Notes: generated from the letters alone by a model not told the origin. 64,000 bases of DNA from Daldinia sp. FL1419 (GCA_025201765.1 MU623365.1:62001-126000); one strand, 5' to 3'; counted from the first letter of the stretch, positions 11,264 through 24,800 are shown. Made by a program: numbers and translations.

Positions 11264-13959
11264 TTATACTTGGGATCCAGTTAAGGTGTTGAGACGGATG
11301 CTCACAGCCCTCCTGTGAGCTTCAAGCTCCTCGACCTTGGCTAACTGCATAACTGCTTCTCCCACATTTTTAAGGCCCTCGGCAGTCAAGTTCGAGGATG
11401 TAATATGCTTGAGAAATGAGCCCAGGTTAACTCCGGAGTACTGTTTGGCGTAACCGTATGTTGCTATCATTTGTTAGTATGTTAATATAGCCGTAAGTCC
11501 AAGATGAATAACTTACGTAGTGAGTGGTTGACACCGGCGGAATAGTCACCCACACTTTCTGGAGTCCATTGCCCGATGAACACACTACCTGCGTTCATAA
11601 CCTGATCGACTACCTCCTCGGCATTCTTGAGCTGTAAAATCAAGTGCTCAGGACCGTACTCATTGCTAATCCTCATCGCCTCTTCGACATCTTTGACTAC
11701 AAATGTAACAGAGTGGCTAATAGCACCTCTGACAATGTCCACTCGTGGTAAAGCCATGGCCTGTTTGTGGACTTCGTCTTCGATGGCTTGCAATTGCTGC
11801 TCATCCAGATCAATCGCAATGCAGACAACTTGACTATCTACGCCATGCTCAGCTTGAGATAATAAATCCGAAGCGACGAAAGCCGGGTTGGCATCCTTAT
11901 CTGCCACCACAAGTACTTCGGATGGACCGGCCGGCATGTCGATGCTAACACCTGCGTTGGTGTCGTTGCTGACAAACATCTTAGCCGCAGTGACGAATTG
12001 ATTTCCGGGTCCGAGAATCTTATCCACCTTGCTGACACTTTCCGTTCCATACGCCATTGCTGCAATGGCTTGTGCGCCACCAGCTAGGACAATGCTTTCA
12101 GCACCAACCTTGTGAGCGGCGTACACAATTTCCGGAGTAATGCTACCATCGGAACGTGGTGGAGACGCAATAACAATTTTCTTGCAACCAGCAACCATGG
12201 CAGGTACGCCAAGCATGAGTGCAGTACTGGGTAAGACTGCGGTTCCACCAGGCACATAAAGGCCGACCCGTTCAATAGGTCTAGAGAACCTACTACACAC
12301 AACTCCTGGCATAGTCTCGACCTGCAGAGGCTGCTCTTTTTGAGCAGCGTGGAACTTGCGGATATTCTCGAACGAAACGTCAATGGCTTTAATAGTCTCA
12401 GGTGGAAGGTTCATGAGCGATTGCGGGAACGGAGCTTTGAGAACTGGGGAGGTTAAAGAGGTTGCCTTTTCGAATTTGTGTGTATAAGAAAGCAGAGCTT
12501 TGTCTCCGTTCTTCCGGATATCACTGATAATAGGGGTAACAATATTTAGGATTGCATCCGCTGATTTCTGGGATGGTCTCTTCAGTGCCTCCAAGACTTC
12601 ATCTGCGCTAACCTTGCTGACGTCTACTCGCTTTAGCGTAATTCTTTCGGCATCTGGTGCGGTGTGGACCGCGGCGGCAGGGGTGGACGTCAACGGAGTT
12701 GCGGACTCTTTGGCAGCCTCCTTGGCCTTCTCTGCGGTGACGTTTGTAATGCCCTCTTTCTTGGCCCATTGACCCTTTGCATTGCCTGGTCTTCTCTTCA
12801 CCTTCAAGCTCTTGGCGTCAAGGTTCTTTTCAATATCCGATAGTCTCACTCCAGAACCAATGGCTTTTGTTAGGGCAAAGTAAATCAAGTCAGCTGCTTC
12901 AAATGCGACCTCTTCCGGAGTTTTCGCGTCGCATAGCTCTTCTGCCTCCTCCATTATCTTGGCACGAAGGAGCTTTTCATCAGAGAAAAGTCGTTTTGTA
13001 TACGAGCCCTCGGGGGCTGACTGTTTTCTGGACAGCAGCGTTTGCTCAAGCTTCGATATTCCCTTCAAATCACCAAAACATCCATATTGGTCTAGGTGAC
13101 AGAACTTTCCTGTTTGCCTTACCACGAATCTTAAAGCATCATTGTCACAGTCCAGGGATACTCGAACCAACTCTTGGGTGTCGCCAGATGTAGCACCCTT
13201 ATACCAGAGCCCTCGCTTCCGGCTTTGATAAACGCCCGTCTTAGTCCTCAGCGATTCGGCGATACTCTCCTCGCTGCTATATACTAGACCTAGTGCCATT
13301 CCTCCTTCGTCGCAGACGACCGTGGGTAGGAGCTTGTCTTGCCTATCCGATTTCCAAGCAGTAGAAAACAGTTTTGCGACGAAGATCTTCTTGTCTACAT
13401 CTTTCTTGGTTGTTAATTCTGTCGAGGGGATAACGGGTATGGCAGATAGCTGCGAACATATATCGACGAAATGGTCGTATATAGTGTCTTGGATAGGCTT
13501 TATATATAGGGTAGGCATCTTAGTAGCCTTGCTTGACTCCATAAATCCAGCGACGTCGCAGCCCCGTTGGTCAAAGTCCTTTAGGAGTAGGCCATGCTGT
13601 GTCCCGTGGGATAATTGGTTCAGATTGGTTACCGCCGGGGCAACTCGTCTACCGAACTCTTCGAACTCCGGCAACCTCTCGGGTTGCACGAAAACCTTTC
13701 GTGCTCCATGGTCCAGCAGTGTAACGATATCATCCCTGGATTCAAGGCCTGTGGCGTCGAAGTAGGTAAAGAGTGTGGCGGTATTATGCTGACTCAAGTT
13801 ATCGAGGAGCTCTTCGAAGTTTTGTCGAGTCACCTCAAAGTAAACACAACCTAGACACGACACTTCCTCTTGACTTAGACCTTGCCCCTCCTCGCTCGAG
13901 GTCCAGTTAGGAGGGACAGGTACAGAGATGAGAAAAGGTAAGGGAAGTGTTGTTTCCAT
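11264..13959 (-). CDS. his-3: trifunctional histidine biosynthesis protein (PRA-CH / PRA-PH / histidinol dehydrogenase)
   Basis: Two exons, 13959-11517 and 11463-11264, with a 53 bp intron having a TACTAAC branch point; the join restores NHSLPTYGYAKQYSG. About 880 residues. It catalyses steps 2, 3 and the last two steps of histidine synthesis, as yeast HIS4 and Neurospora his-3 do. A phosphoribosyl-AMP cyclohydrolase domain contains WYKGATSGDTQ and FCHLDQYGCFGD. A phosphoribosyl-ATP pyrophosphatase domain contains KIMEEAEELCDA and EAADLIYFAL. A histidinol dehydrogenase domain contains GLYVPGGTAVLPS, GPGNQFVTAAK, DMPAGPSEVLVV and QAEHGVDSQ. The METTLPLPFL start at 13959 matches the fungal family; an in-frame ATG exists at 14022. 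The expected cross-pathway-control site TGACTCA was not seen upstream. Confidence 0.95.
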
Positions 13960-14022
13960 GGCGATACCTGACTTGCCGGGTTGAAACTGAATATCTTTAA
14001 AATTCCCTGTTCTGACTACCAA

Positions 14023-14767
14023 AAAAACTAGTAGCTTGGATTATATAATGACTAGGTTAAATAAGTTGGCTTCGAATGAATTATAAAAGTGGGAGAATAA
14101 AATAATTATTCAGAATGACGCTCCTGAATCGGCGTGGGTGATTTGATTCGCCCTTGGATTGCCCAATGATGGAGGGGCAATAGCGAATTACCCCTCCATA
14201 CGGAAACCTGCATCCTATCTGCCTGTTTACGCCATAGCCAAGGGCATGTACAATACATTTTCTGGGTACATGCTTCCATCTTTAGGTACCCGGTACCTAC
14301 CTCAGTTTTATGGGCCTGTTAATCATCCCCACTTATTACCTATGAAGTTCCACTAATGCTTGTGAGGCTCAACTGGCTGGAGCGTGCTTCGACAGACTTT
14401 CCATGAACAAGGTACAAGCTGTCTTATCTCTTAACATCTAATAAACCTACCATCTTCAAATATATCCGGTGCAGGAAAAATAAAGGCTTGAACTTTCCCT
14501 TCCAATACAGGCTCATAAACTCCTTTACCAAGTTTAATTGCTGGAAAAACTTGCATACCTCATTTTCGCAATTAAGCCATTTAAGCCATCTACAAGAACA
14601 GATCCGATTCGCCCGATTCTAAGTGTTCAGTGGATGGAGCAAGAAGCGAAATCGCAATCATACATTTAATACACGGCCTCGTCGTGGACTCTTGAATGTT
14701 AATGTTTAGTCAGGCATTTGCATAAGATTCGCCGGATTCAATATACCACAGCCTTCCTCTCGTCATA
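14023..14767. other. divergent promoter region his-3 / TAF9
   Basis: Holds both promoters. TACC/GGTACC-like words occur near 14285-14300. No perfect TGACTCA site was found. No coding frame supported. Confidence 0.45.
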
Positions 14768-15610
14768 ATGGCGTCGGCATCGCAATCCCAAACCAACGGC
14801 GTACCTTCGTCCTCAGCACCAAACCCGTCGCAGTCTGCTTCGCAACCGACCCAGAACACCATACCAAGCGGCTCCACCACCGTACAAAACACGCAAGCCT
14901 CGACGGGCAGCGCGGGAGCAGGAACAAGCGGCACAAACGCGCAACCCGGCGCGCCTCAACTCCCCTCCTCCCCTACTCCGTCCCACGCCCCTCGCCCACG
15001 CGACGCCCGCACGATCGAGCTGCTCCTGACCTCCCAAGGCGTCACATCCTTCGACCAGCGCGTCCCGTTGCTCTTGCTCGACTTCGCCTACCGCCACACG
15101 TCGTCCGTGCTCTCCGACGCGCTACACCTCTCCACGGATCCCTACACCACACACGCGGGCTCCAAGCCCAGCGCCTCGTCCGGCGCCATTCCAAGTGCGC
15201 CGAGCGCCGGCGATGCCGTCGTCACCACCAACGCGATCAACCTCGCCATCGCGTCGCGGCAGTCCTTCCAGTTCCGCGGCGCGTCCGGCGGCACGGGCGT
15301 GAGCAAAGAGTGGATGCAGGAAGTCGCCCGCGATCGGAACAAGATTGCCCTGCCGCGTGTCTTGGCTAACGAATGGGGAGTCCGTCTGCCGAACGAGCGG
15401 TTCGTGTTAAGTGGTATGGGGTGGAGTCTGCGTGAGCAGTGGGCGGAGCAGGATGATGAGGATAGCGATGAGGATGAGGAGATGGAGGAGGTGGATACCC
15501 AGAAGCAGAGCAACGCGAATGCTACCGGTGGGGAAGAGGGTGGCTTGGATGAGTTACTTGGTGATGATATGGGTGATATGGGCGATGAGGATATGGAGGG
15601 AATGGAGTGA
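14768..15610 (+). CDS. TAF9: TFIID/SAGA subunit TAF9
   Basis: A single exon of 280 residues. After about 75 residues rich in Ser, Gln, Pro and Thr comes a histone-fold domain starting at RDARTIELLLTSQGVTSFDQ, followed by LLLLDFAYRHTSSVLSDALHL and INLAIASRQSFQF. The TAF9 conserved segment then reads EVARDRNKIALPRVLANEWG, VRLPNERFVLSGMGWSL. TAF9 pairs with TAF6 in TFIID and in SAGA. The C-terminus is a long acidic tail (DDEDSDEDEEMEEV and GDDMGDMGDEDMEGME). The coding sequence is visibly more GC-rich than its flanks. ADA3, another SAGA component, is encoded at 49-51 kb in this window. Confidence 0.9.
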   Translation: MASASQSQTNGVPSSSAPNPSQSASQPTQNTIPSGSTTVQNTQASTGSAGAGTSGTNAQPGAPQLPSSPTPSHAPRPRDARTIELLLTSQGVTSFDQRVPLLLLDFAYRHTSSVLSDALHLSTDPYTTHAGSKPSASSGAIPSAPSAGDAVVTTNAINLAIASRQSFQFRGASGGTGVSKEWMQEVARDRNKIALPRVLANEWGVRLPNERFVLSGMGWSLREQWAEQDDEDSDEDEEMEEVDTQKQSNANATGGEEGGLDELLGDDMGDMGDEDMEGME

Positions 15611-16326
15611 TCGCTTAGCAACATTCCGCAGCGTCTCTCCGTTGGCACCAAGGTTGGTATTTTGTGGCAAGCCATGCTATGCGGTCCTATCTTTGGTACG
15701 ATAGGGGGCTATGGATTATGGGGCGTTACGGCGTTGGGTAAAAGTACAGACAAGGGATTCAGCGTATTGTGCGACGCACTATTTTTTTCTTACGCGCCTG
15801 CATGTCTTTTAAGGATCCGTTGGACTGGTTGGAATATACCAGCATAACACATTGGCATAACCGGGTAGTTTAGAGCTATAAGTTCAACTTGAGAAAGGCC
15901 GCATGATATATAAGGATGGTATATTTACTGCGAGTCACTAGCAATATTTTGAGGATTGTCTAGAACCCCCAAGATGCAGGGGAAACAAGACAGCTTGTTG
16001 TACATTTAGTCTATGACAGGTGCGGCCCCTCATCCTTCTATAAAACGCCAACGCTATGCAAACCAGTATACACCCGCTACTCATCGCGAGTAGCATGCAA
16101 AAAATAGACCAATCTGTCCCAGCAATAATAATCGTGACATGATACGCTTATATGGTCTAAAATGCTGAAAGTCCGTAGTTACCCTTTTTATGTACCGACT
16201 AATGTTGAAAATGGCCGATGGTGGATGGCGAGTTTATGTGCGTTGAAGACGACCCTCCGGGTAGGATCATGCATTATCAAAGCTATTCGTAACGATCGAA
16301 CCTCCTGGCGTAGCTTCAAAGCTCTG
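15611..16326. other. convergent intergenic region TAF9 / lipin
   Basis: 3' regions of both genes; short open frames here overlap no recognised domain. Confidence 0.45.
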
Positions 16327-18667
16327 TCACCTTTTCATATCGTCATCGACAGCCACATTTTTCATTCCTGTGATAAGCTCGGCATCGACATCTCGTACCG
16401 GAAGAGCAGGTTCGCTCTTGAAGCCAGGGTTGATCGGGCCCGGACTGATGTCCTGCTCGTCTTCGATTTCTTCATCATCTAGATATCCTTCCTCGTCATC
16501 AGCATCGTCGGACCCATATTCGAGGGAGCCCATCGCGTTTTCGTCGCCTTCATATTCCCCGCTAAATATGCTCTCTTCACCATCGGCGTCTTCGTCTTCA
16601 TAATCATCTCCTCGGGAGAGATAGCTATCTCCCATATTTCCAACGTCTTCGTCTTCATCCTCATCTGCCGAACTCTCCTCAGCGCGCTCCTCAGACTCGC
16701 TAGCCGAAAACTCGTCCAATTCCAGGGGAGTGTCACGCCAGTACGTGAAATCAGTGTACTCGACACCACCGCCCTTCACTAGAGTACTGACGGGAGGGAA
16801 GTAATGATTGACAACCTCCGTCATGTTAACGTAGCTAAGCTTCAACTTGTTAAGGCTTAGCAAATCCAGCGACACTTCAGCGTTGGAGTTAATCGTGAAG
16901 ATTCGATTCCTTGGTACGTCTACAGTTCTGTACGAAATTTGATCCGTAAGTCGGTTTCCAAAGCCAGCATAGAAACAGTGATTGTCAGGGCCATATAAGC
17001 TTCTGATATCCCGGAGGGTTGCCATTTTAAATACATGGGGCTTACGCAGGTAGATTTCTCTTCTTAGTGCCGCCATTGTCCTGTCGGGGGATAGAATCGT
17101 CGGGCCTTTAGGCAAGCGGTACCCGTCCTGGACAATACCATAGAGGTATGCTCTCGTTGTATCAGCTTGTCCAACTGAGCGACTCGTCAGGTACATAATG
17201 TTGTACCCATTTTCGACGATATCACTGTAAAGTTTCGCAACACCCGCATGTGTCCAGTCGCGTCCAATCATATTCAATACATGACCCAAAGCATCAGACT
17301 TAGTTATAGTGCCATCGATATCGGAAATAACAACGGGTGTCTCGTGCTTCCACAGGAACATATATGCCTGACACGTTGCTCGATTTACGGTAAAGCTCAT
17401 CGAATTCTCGCCGGGCTTTAAATTTAGCGCCTTCAGCTGATCACTAGTTAGCCGTAAGGTTTTAGCATAATTTCTATTTGGATTCCCAGCCGACGAAGAT
17501 CCCGGAGTCGTAGGCCGGGTTTGAATGGAGCCCTGGCCAACGTCTGATTCGCTTCTCCTATGGGAGGGTCCTCGTGTCGACGTAATGGATTCGTCGCTTT
17601 GGTACCCGGGATCAGATGCAGCGTCAATGGCAAGCGTAGGCGACGGCCGGAGGGATGCTACCGTTTTCTTCATTGCAGCTTCTTTTGCATCCTCGCTACT
17701 ATATATCCAAAGATTCCCTTCCTCGTCCATTCCAAACAGTGCGCCGATATCGTAGTCACCTTGGAGCTCTTCAGATAATATCTTTCGAGCTAAGATTTCA
17801 GCTTTAATCGCATCTTCTTCACTAGACTTATAACCCGTCATATCTAGCATAAGATCGCCTGTTTCGGTCACCCGACTAGGAATATTCACTGCTGATAATT
17901 CCTTCGACAGAGTCATGGCTCGTTGGATAGCTTCTCGGGGGGCTAAAGGAGGTGGGCTTCGAGACCTTTGGGACATTGCGCTATCGACTTCGTGTAGATC
18001 GCCATTCGAGTCATCGTGTTCGTGGGTTACTTGCGCAGCGGCAGGCAATAATTCCTCGCTATAAGATGGGTGATTAGGGGGATTTAGCCACCCTCTCGAA
18101 ACCGGTCGGCCGCTACCTAGCTCGGGAGAGGAGACGTGAGGTTCAACTGTGCCTGCGCAAATATTAGCCGCCGTGTTAATGGTTCTAATACGAGTTTTGT
18201 GGCAACCAACCCGAATGAGGAAGAACAGTGGGTTTAGGTCGCGATGCGGTTGTGGACAGCGCAGCTCTGGAATCGCTATCCAACTGCAAAAAGTCGGGCT
18301 CCTGGAGTTCACCGGACGAATAGGACCTGTCAGGACCAAGGGGAGGACTAGAAGCAGGGGAGCTTAGGGGTGAAGTTTGGAGACTCTGAGGAATTGTGTC
18401 GTTAGTCTCGAAAACGAAGAACGCTTCGCCCCCTTCCCCTAACTTCATCGCGTAGTTTTGCTTGACACCATTGACCCGAAACTCGACCTTTTTCTCATAA
18501 GGTCGCAGTAGTGAGAATTTACCGAAACGGACATGAAAAGGAGAGCAACACAGAGTGCCGTCTTCATGTTGTACTACAATCACGTCGATTGCTCCGCTTA
18601 GTGTAGCCGGGTTGATCGAGTTCCAGGCGGTAGAAACCGAGTCGCTAATATTCCTGACGTACTGCAT
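16327..18667 (-). CDS. PAH1: lipin / phosphatidate phosphatase (PAH1, Ned1-type)
   Basis: Two exons, 18667-18211 and 18152-16327, separated by a 58 bp intron; 760 residues. It dephosphorylates phosphatidate to diacylglycerol at the ER/nuclear envelope and controls membrane versus storage-lipid flux. The amino-terminal lipin domain opens with MQYVRNISDSVSTAWNSINP and GAIDVIVV, as in other fungal lipins. The catalytic HAD motif DxDxT appears as SDIDGTITKSDALGH at about residue 430, followed by YNIMYLTSRSVGQADTTRAYL and GFGNRLTDQISYR. Between them lies a disordered Ser/Pro-rich region likely to be phosphorylated. The C-terminus carries long acidic runs (DEDEDEDVG and similar). The intron join lies in disordered sequence, so it rests on splice signals and frame rather than conservation. 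Confidence 0.93.
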
Positions 18668-20626
18668 TTTCGGGAAGGGTTGACGTTATACAATCCACAG
18701 TTGAGAAATCGACTTCGGCCCTGGGACCGCGGAAAGAAGAAGACAAATCAATTAGAGCTATAAAGTGAGGCAAAGGGCTTATGAAGCCAAGCTTATTTCG
18801 AGAAAGTTCCGATAACACGAGTCGACGTATATTTCAACGTAGTCGATTATATTTTATTTTTTTTTTTATTTTTTTATTTTTTCTTTTGTTAATCACTGGT
18901 GGAGGTGGATTTCAACGCTATGGGGTTTGTTTGTCGCTTGGAATGATGCTGGGGGAAGGAAATGCAGATTAAGAGGATAGAGGATCCCGACTATTCGGCA
19001 CAGCTGCACGGTGATGGTCGATGGTGACGTAGATACGGGTCTCGAAATCAACGGATTCAAAACACAAAAATATTGTACAGTAGAAGATTATATACCATGA
19101 GGTCCTCGAGAAACCGTAAATAATGAAAACGAGTGTCAGGAATAGGGGAACGTCAAAGGGTAGGATTTATGATGAAGGTCGTATAAATTAACCGGGTTGG
19201 TGGGACGAGGCAGGAGTCTCATAGACAACGTCGACCTTGTTGAGGAAAAGCGACCGGCCGTAACTTTTATGCAAGCAAATTTGAACATTGAGAGTTGCAC
19301 ATGTCGTATTTTTGGGGGTAAAATAACCCCTGTTCCTTCAGAAGTATTATGTACCCCTAATGTACTAAGCCCGACATAACCAAGCAGAGCCGTGGGTCAA
19401 TGACACATGCTTCTGTACTATGTAGGGTGGACCCGCCACGCGCAACAATTTACAGGGTGCTTATGCTAAAACAATTGCCTAGGTTAAGGACTATTAGGGA
19501 CCAATGCCGGCTTCGCACCACAGCAGCTGATTGATGGCTTCCAGCATCTAGAACTCCGAACTTACATACGGTATATGCAGCTGACTTGCTTCATAAAAAA
19601 AGATACGCTACCCGTCGCAAGCCGAGTGGTCCCCTCGTTTCAATCCAATAATTTTACCTCGTGCAATCCCGAAGCCACGGTAATGCCATAGCGTACCTGC
19701 GATTCTTTCTAATAGGTAAGTGAGGCAATTTCAATCTGAGCCGTATCACTTAACCTGACGTTAACGACAATCCTCAATACGCGATATATCGAGGCTCGGC
19801 GAAATAAACATAGGTAGGTAGTTACCTACGGTTAGGTACTATGTAAGTTAACAATACCTTATTTGGGTCACGGCTATTATTGCTAGAATAAGACAATTAC
19901 CTAGGCAGGCTTCGACTCCATTCATATTCAATTGCCATATATCAATAAATCAGAGGTACGCAATACCTAACGGTAATATGTTGGGGTAAATGTGTACCTA
20001 ATTGTTGGTAAGACGGTGTAAAAGACATTTTACGATATGCTTCCTAATTCTTATTGGAGAGCATGCCCCAAAAGGCATGGACGTGCATGAGATCGGTGAT
20101 GATGAATGATATATCTCTCTTCTTATACGTTGATAAATGCATGGCTTGCTCGATTGCGATTGTAAGGCATAAATCAGCGCGGGATACGTGAGGCAAAGCA
20201 TTCCCATCTCATTGTCTTACAATACGTGTGCGTTGTCTTCGATAATTCTGTTTCGTCTATATTGAGAAGGAATTGGGGGCTTGATTATGGGTGGATGATG
20301 GCTCTGATCATCTAGATGGGGGTCAAGTTATCTTCTCTTCTCGTCTATCCGCATGCCATACTGCAACATTCAAACTGTTCAAGGTGACCAGTAAACATCA
20401 CCAGTAAACTTGACATTGCATCTGCATGGCAACGTTCATCATGTGCTTCCAGTATTTCCGTTGGTATCTTGTTACAAGTCCCCATGGGGTTCGGGAGATA
20501 GGCGGACCACAAACGGCAATAGTAAGAAGATCTTTGTGCTTCAGTTTACATCCGTGCATATTTGGCAAGCATCATGCGTTCAAATAGTCGGCTATCATAG
20601 TACATAGGTCGGGTATATCGATGTTG

Positions 20627-20664
20627 GGGGACATCGGGGACATCGGGGACATCGGGGACATCGG
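20627..20664. repeat. GGGGACATC tandem repeat, about four copies
   Basis: A 9-base unit is repeated about four times in the desert upstream of the assembly gap. Not in a coding frame. Probably a minisatellite. Confidence 0.8.
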
Positions 20665-21397
20665 GAGGTAAGATGCGCATACTGATCCTTAGCCCTTGTT
20701 CGCATTGCCGGATCTCTAATTCGATTGGATGAAGTTCTCATCAAGCTTCCCTAGGTGTCGTCGTACAACGCTACCGGAGTGCTGATTAAGTATGTATCCG
20801 ACTAGGTAGGCATTTTGAGGTGCAGATCTAGGGCACGCTTTGTGACATGTCTATTTCTAGGGGTTTGTCCCCACGAAGAATGATTATGAAGCCTTTACAG
20901 CCTGCTTGAGGTGTAATAAAGGCATATACTATATAAAATGAGTCTAGAATTATTGTAAGGAGTAACGTTAGTAGGTAGTAGTAAGTAGGAAATAGGCTCG
21001 AATTAAAAATTAAGCATTCAATTATAAACGTCTATTTCTGCGCTCTTAACTACATATTAGTTGGAGCCATCCTTGATTACCTAGGTAGGCTAGTTCTTTA
21101 CCAAATTGAGATTGATCTCAGATAGACACCTTCTTCAGGCAAGCCGAATATTCTTGGTGAAGGTACAATACAACACCTAAAAGTATTAAGCTTAATCGCA
21201 CTTGCCTACCTGGGCACATACATGAAAGGCGCCTAGAATTTTAAGCGTTAGGGCCGACAAAGGAAGCTTTAGCCCGCTAACGCCGTATGCGCGCACATGG
21301 GTAAATCCCATGTCATTGCCAGGCTGTACAAGTACATCTTACATTTTTAGCGCTATTCGGCTGCTGTATTGTACATTAGGTAGCCTAGCAAGACCTT

Positions 21398-21554
21398 ACC
21401 TAACTGTTTAAGTAGAACAGACTTGCTGGACTGGACCTAATCAACCAAGCAAAGGAAAAAAAAAAAAAAAAAAAAAAAAAAAACGTGGGGAACCGACAAT
21501 TTTGGGCCCCCCGGCTGAAAACCGGGGTGCCCCCATTTTATGGGGGGGGCAAGG
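21398..21554 (+). repeat. left copy of sequence duplicated across the assembly gap
   Basis: Begins ACCTAACT, reaches a 28-A run 58 bases later, and ends with CCGGGGTGCCC then GGGGGGGCAAGG. The right-hand side of the gap repeats the same order with the same 58-base spacing. Many differences suggest low-quality contig-end sequence rather than a true tandem repeat. Confidence 0.75.
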
Positions 21555-21564
21555 NNNNNNNNNN
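21555..21564. other. assembly gap (10 N)
   Basis: A run of ten N. The nominal length suggests a placeholder between contigs. Confidence 0.98.
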
Positions 21565-21622
21565 ACCTAACTTTTTATTTATAACTTAATTGCGGGACGG
21601 GCCATAAAAAACCAACCAAAGG

Positions 21623-21653
<31 letters not shown>

Positions 21654-21719
21654 GGTAAGCCTCCATTGTTCTCCCCCAAGCTTCAAACCGGGGTGCCCAC
21701 ATTTTTCAGAGGAGGCAAT
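21565..21719 (+). repeat. right copy of sequence duplicated across the assembly gap
   Basis: Begins ACCTAACT, has CCAACCAAAGG before a 27-A run, then CAAACCGGGGTGCCCACATTT and GAGGAGGCAA, matching the left copy feature by feature. Confidence 0.75.
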
Positions 21720-21860
21720 TCGACGAGAGGTGGAAACATTTTCCAATCGTTTTGTATGTTTTCACGTCCTCTTTTCTTTTAATCCTCCCCCCCCCTTCTC
21801 TCCCCTCTTGGGTAATATTTCTTTTCTTTGTTGATAGTCTGGCTTCCCGACCACGGCGAT

Positions 21861-24800
21861 ATGTTATGGACCCCATGGCCGACGTCTATTCCTACCGTTC
21901 TCTTCGTCTGCGCTTTGCTGACTTGGTGGTTTATTGAACCAAAGACGACCCATCTAAATCTGATAGTTGTCGTCGGTTGCGTTCTCTTTTACTGGGCTGT
22001 TGCACCTGAGCTAGCCCAGGCGACACCCTACCAGATTTACCAGTTCAGCATCCACGCCGCTAAACTCTTACGACTCGACGTTTTGGTCCTGTATCATGCC
22101 AATATGCTCGTCACAGGCCTCGCTGTTGTGTGGTATGTATATTTCTGCTTGGTAGCCTGCTGCCTGCTGCCTGCTGCCTGCTGCCTGCCTCCTGTTGGCC
22201 CCAGTAACTCTATCTGACACCTGGCGCAAAATCATAGGTTGGCCCACCGAGCCGTCCAGACCCTGAGAAAATCTGTCAACGAACTAATCGGCGTTCTTGG
22301 TGTCGAGGTACCTGACGCTCCCGATGTCTCGCTAGCGGGGATCCGTGCGGATGCTGCTACTCTAAACTGGACACGTCCGTTACCCACTCGACCAGTTGCG
22401 AAGTTCACGATACAAGTCAATGGTGTCAATGGTGAGTTATGAGGAATTGCTGGTGGTAATATTGTACTGAGAGATTAACAATTCCTACTCTAGTTGGCGA
22501 TTCTGCAAATCAAGAGACGGCTATTACGGTCACCGGTCTGAAGCCAAATCACTTTTATAACGTACGGGTTATTGCTGTCGGGTATAACAACTTCCAGGCG
22601 GGTAGCCGAGTAATACGTTTACGGACATATGGGAGAGATGGCCGTCCTCAGCTTGGAGACGGTCGTCTACCGTCGAACTTCGTTCCTGAAGAGCAGCAGC
22701 TAGCTATGCCCAGCGACCACGCGGATGAAGATGGGACTTCCAGAAGTGCTGCTGGCGTAGAAACCGCGTCTGTCCCAGATAATTCCGTAGTATCTATACG
22801 GGAGGCTAACTCGGCCTCATTGGCTGGGCCGAGACGAAACACACTAACACGCAAGCATTCGCCTTCTACCACGAGCATAGATCAGTCTGTCAAAGATGCC
22901 CTTGGGAAAGAACCAGAGGAGTCACTGCAGGAGCTAGGAGAGAAGTTTGAGAGTATTCGGAAGGAGATCGACGAGACGCAGGCACAGATTGCTAAGGATG
23001 AAAAAGAGCATAAGGAGTTGATGGAAGAGTTAGCCGAAGAAAAGAAGACAAAGAGGCGTATTCAGAAGGAAAAAGACGACACAACTGAAAAATTGAAGAG
23101 GGAAATGGGCTCGACGGAACGCGCTATGAGAAGTGCACAGCAACGAAAATCCCAGAAGGAAAAGCTCCTAAGGGAAAAACAAGCCGAACGACAAAAGCTT
23201 CACGATGATATAGCAAAATGGGAGAAAGACATGGCCTCGATGCAGAAGCGACAAAGTGCTTTCGAGAAGGATCGGAATAACTGCCAGAAAGAAGGCGATA
23301 GCCGAGCCGAAGAGCTACGTGCTGAGATCGCCCAAGCGCAGGCGAGCCTAGCGCAGGAAGAAATGGAACTCAAGGAAAAGAGCAAAGAGTTGAAGGAAGC
23401 AGAAGAGCAGAGGAAAAAGTTACCTGGTGGAGAAGAAAGCGAAGAATGGCGCGAGAAAGACCGTCAGATTAGGAGAGACTGGGAAATCCGGGCAAGGGAC
23501 CTACAGAGACGACTCTACGCCGCCAATAGGAAACTACAAATAGTCAACAATTACGAAACCGTATTGCAAACCCAGTTGACAACGGCACAGCAGTCCGGTC
23601 TTCCCTTCATGTACAACCAGGCAAATTCGTCAGGGGTTGATTTCGACTTAGGGGCCCAGAACCAGCTTAAGCGACGAAGCCGGAATAGCAATTCACTCTC
23701 CAATGTAGCTATGCCGTCGCCCGTCTTATCGTTCTCGGTAGCAGATCGGCAATATGGAGCACCAACACCATTTGGACCCTCTCGGCCTCCTACTATCCCT
23801 CCCGGCTTCGCTCAGGGTCCGTATATAGAACACAATCCCGACTTCTCCGGTCTGCCCGACGAAGAACGCTTACGACAACTTAGCGGCGGTGCACCGCTCA
23901 GTCCCACGGCAACCTCCCTATTACCCGCTGGAATGCTTGATGATCTTGTCGACGATGAGCCTCCTAGTCCTAACTCCCGACCGTCCCGTCATAACACGTT
24001 TAGTTCGACATTTTCCCCTGAGAATAATCCTCAGTCGCCTACTTCTTCAACTCATTCACTCGGCATATTCTCCAGCCCGCAGGGTTCCTCCCACCATCTG
24101 CCATTTTCTCAATATACCGGTGAAATTAGTGAGCGCCGATCACTCAAGGGAATCCGAGACCTCAATGCAACATCATCACCTATTGCTCCGCCGCAGGCCA
24201 CAAGACGGAGCTTCCTACCATGGCTCCACCGTGGCACCAAAGCGATTGATGAACCACCAGCTCTGGGTTCTTTGAAATCTGTTCAGACACAATCCTTGCC
24301 GCGCCCCGCTGAAGACGGAGATGCTATTCCTACTAGGCGACGGATTAGCCTCTCGTCAGGTTGGAACATGTTTAATCGGAACTCTACAGGGTCGGAAATC
24401 CTAGACATTGGAAGCCCGAACGCAAGAGGCATTCATTCACACCGAATGGGTCTCGCTGCGAACGCTCATAGTATTGGAAGCAACATATTCTCCGAACGCG
24501 ACCCGAGTAGCCCTAGGCCTATCTCTATCGCTTCGTCCGAACTACCACGTCCATCTACCGAAAACTCTTCCATCTGGACCCGGGGTCCTCAACCTAGCCG
24601 GCTCTGGTCCGCCGATGACAACCCATGGGCAGCCTCTCGGAATCCGTCTAGAAGGCCTTCCATCCACGGCTCTCCGTCCGCATTGAAGACCACCCTAGCT
24701 GATGCTGATGATGAGATTCTTGACGACTCTGAGTTATTGCACGCGTTGCCCAGCCAAGTGGGAGTCATTGGCACCAAACCGTCTTCCAAGACGCTAAGCC

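Larger units (their letters stand above)
18668..21860. other. 3.2 kb gene desert with assembly gap
   Basis: No supported gene. Contains a T-rich tract near 18850-18890, TACCTA-type words near 19810-19840, a GGGGACATC tandem repeat near 20627-20664, and the gap with duplicated flanks described separately. Confidence 0.5.
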
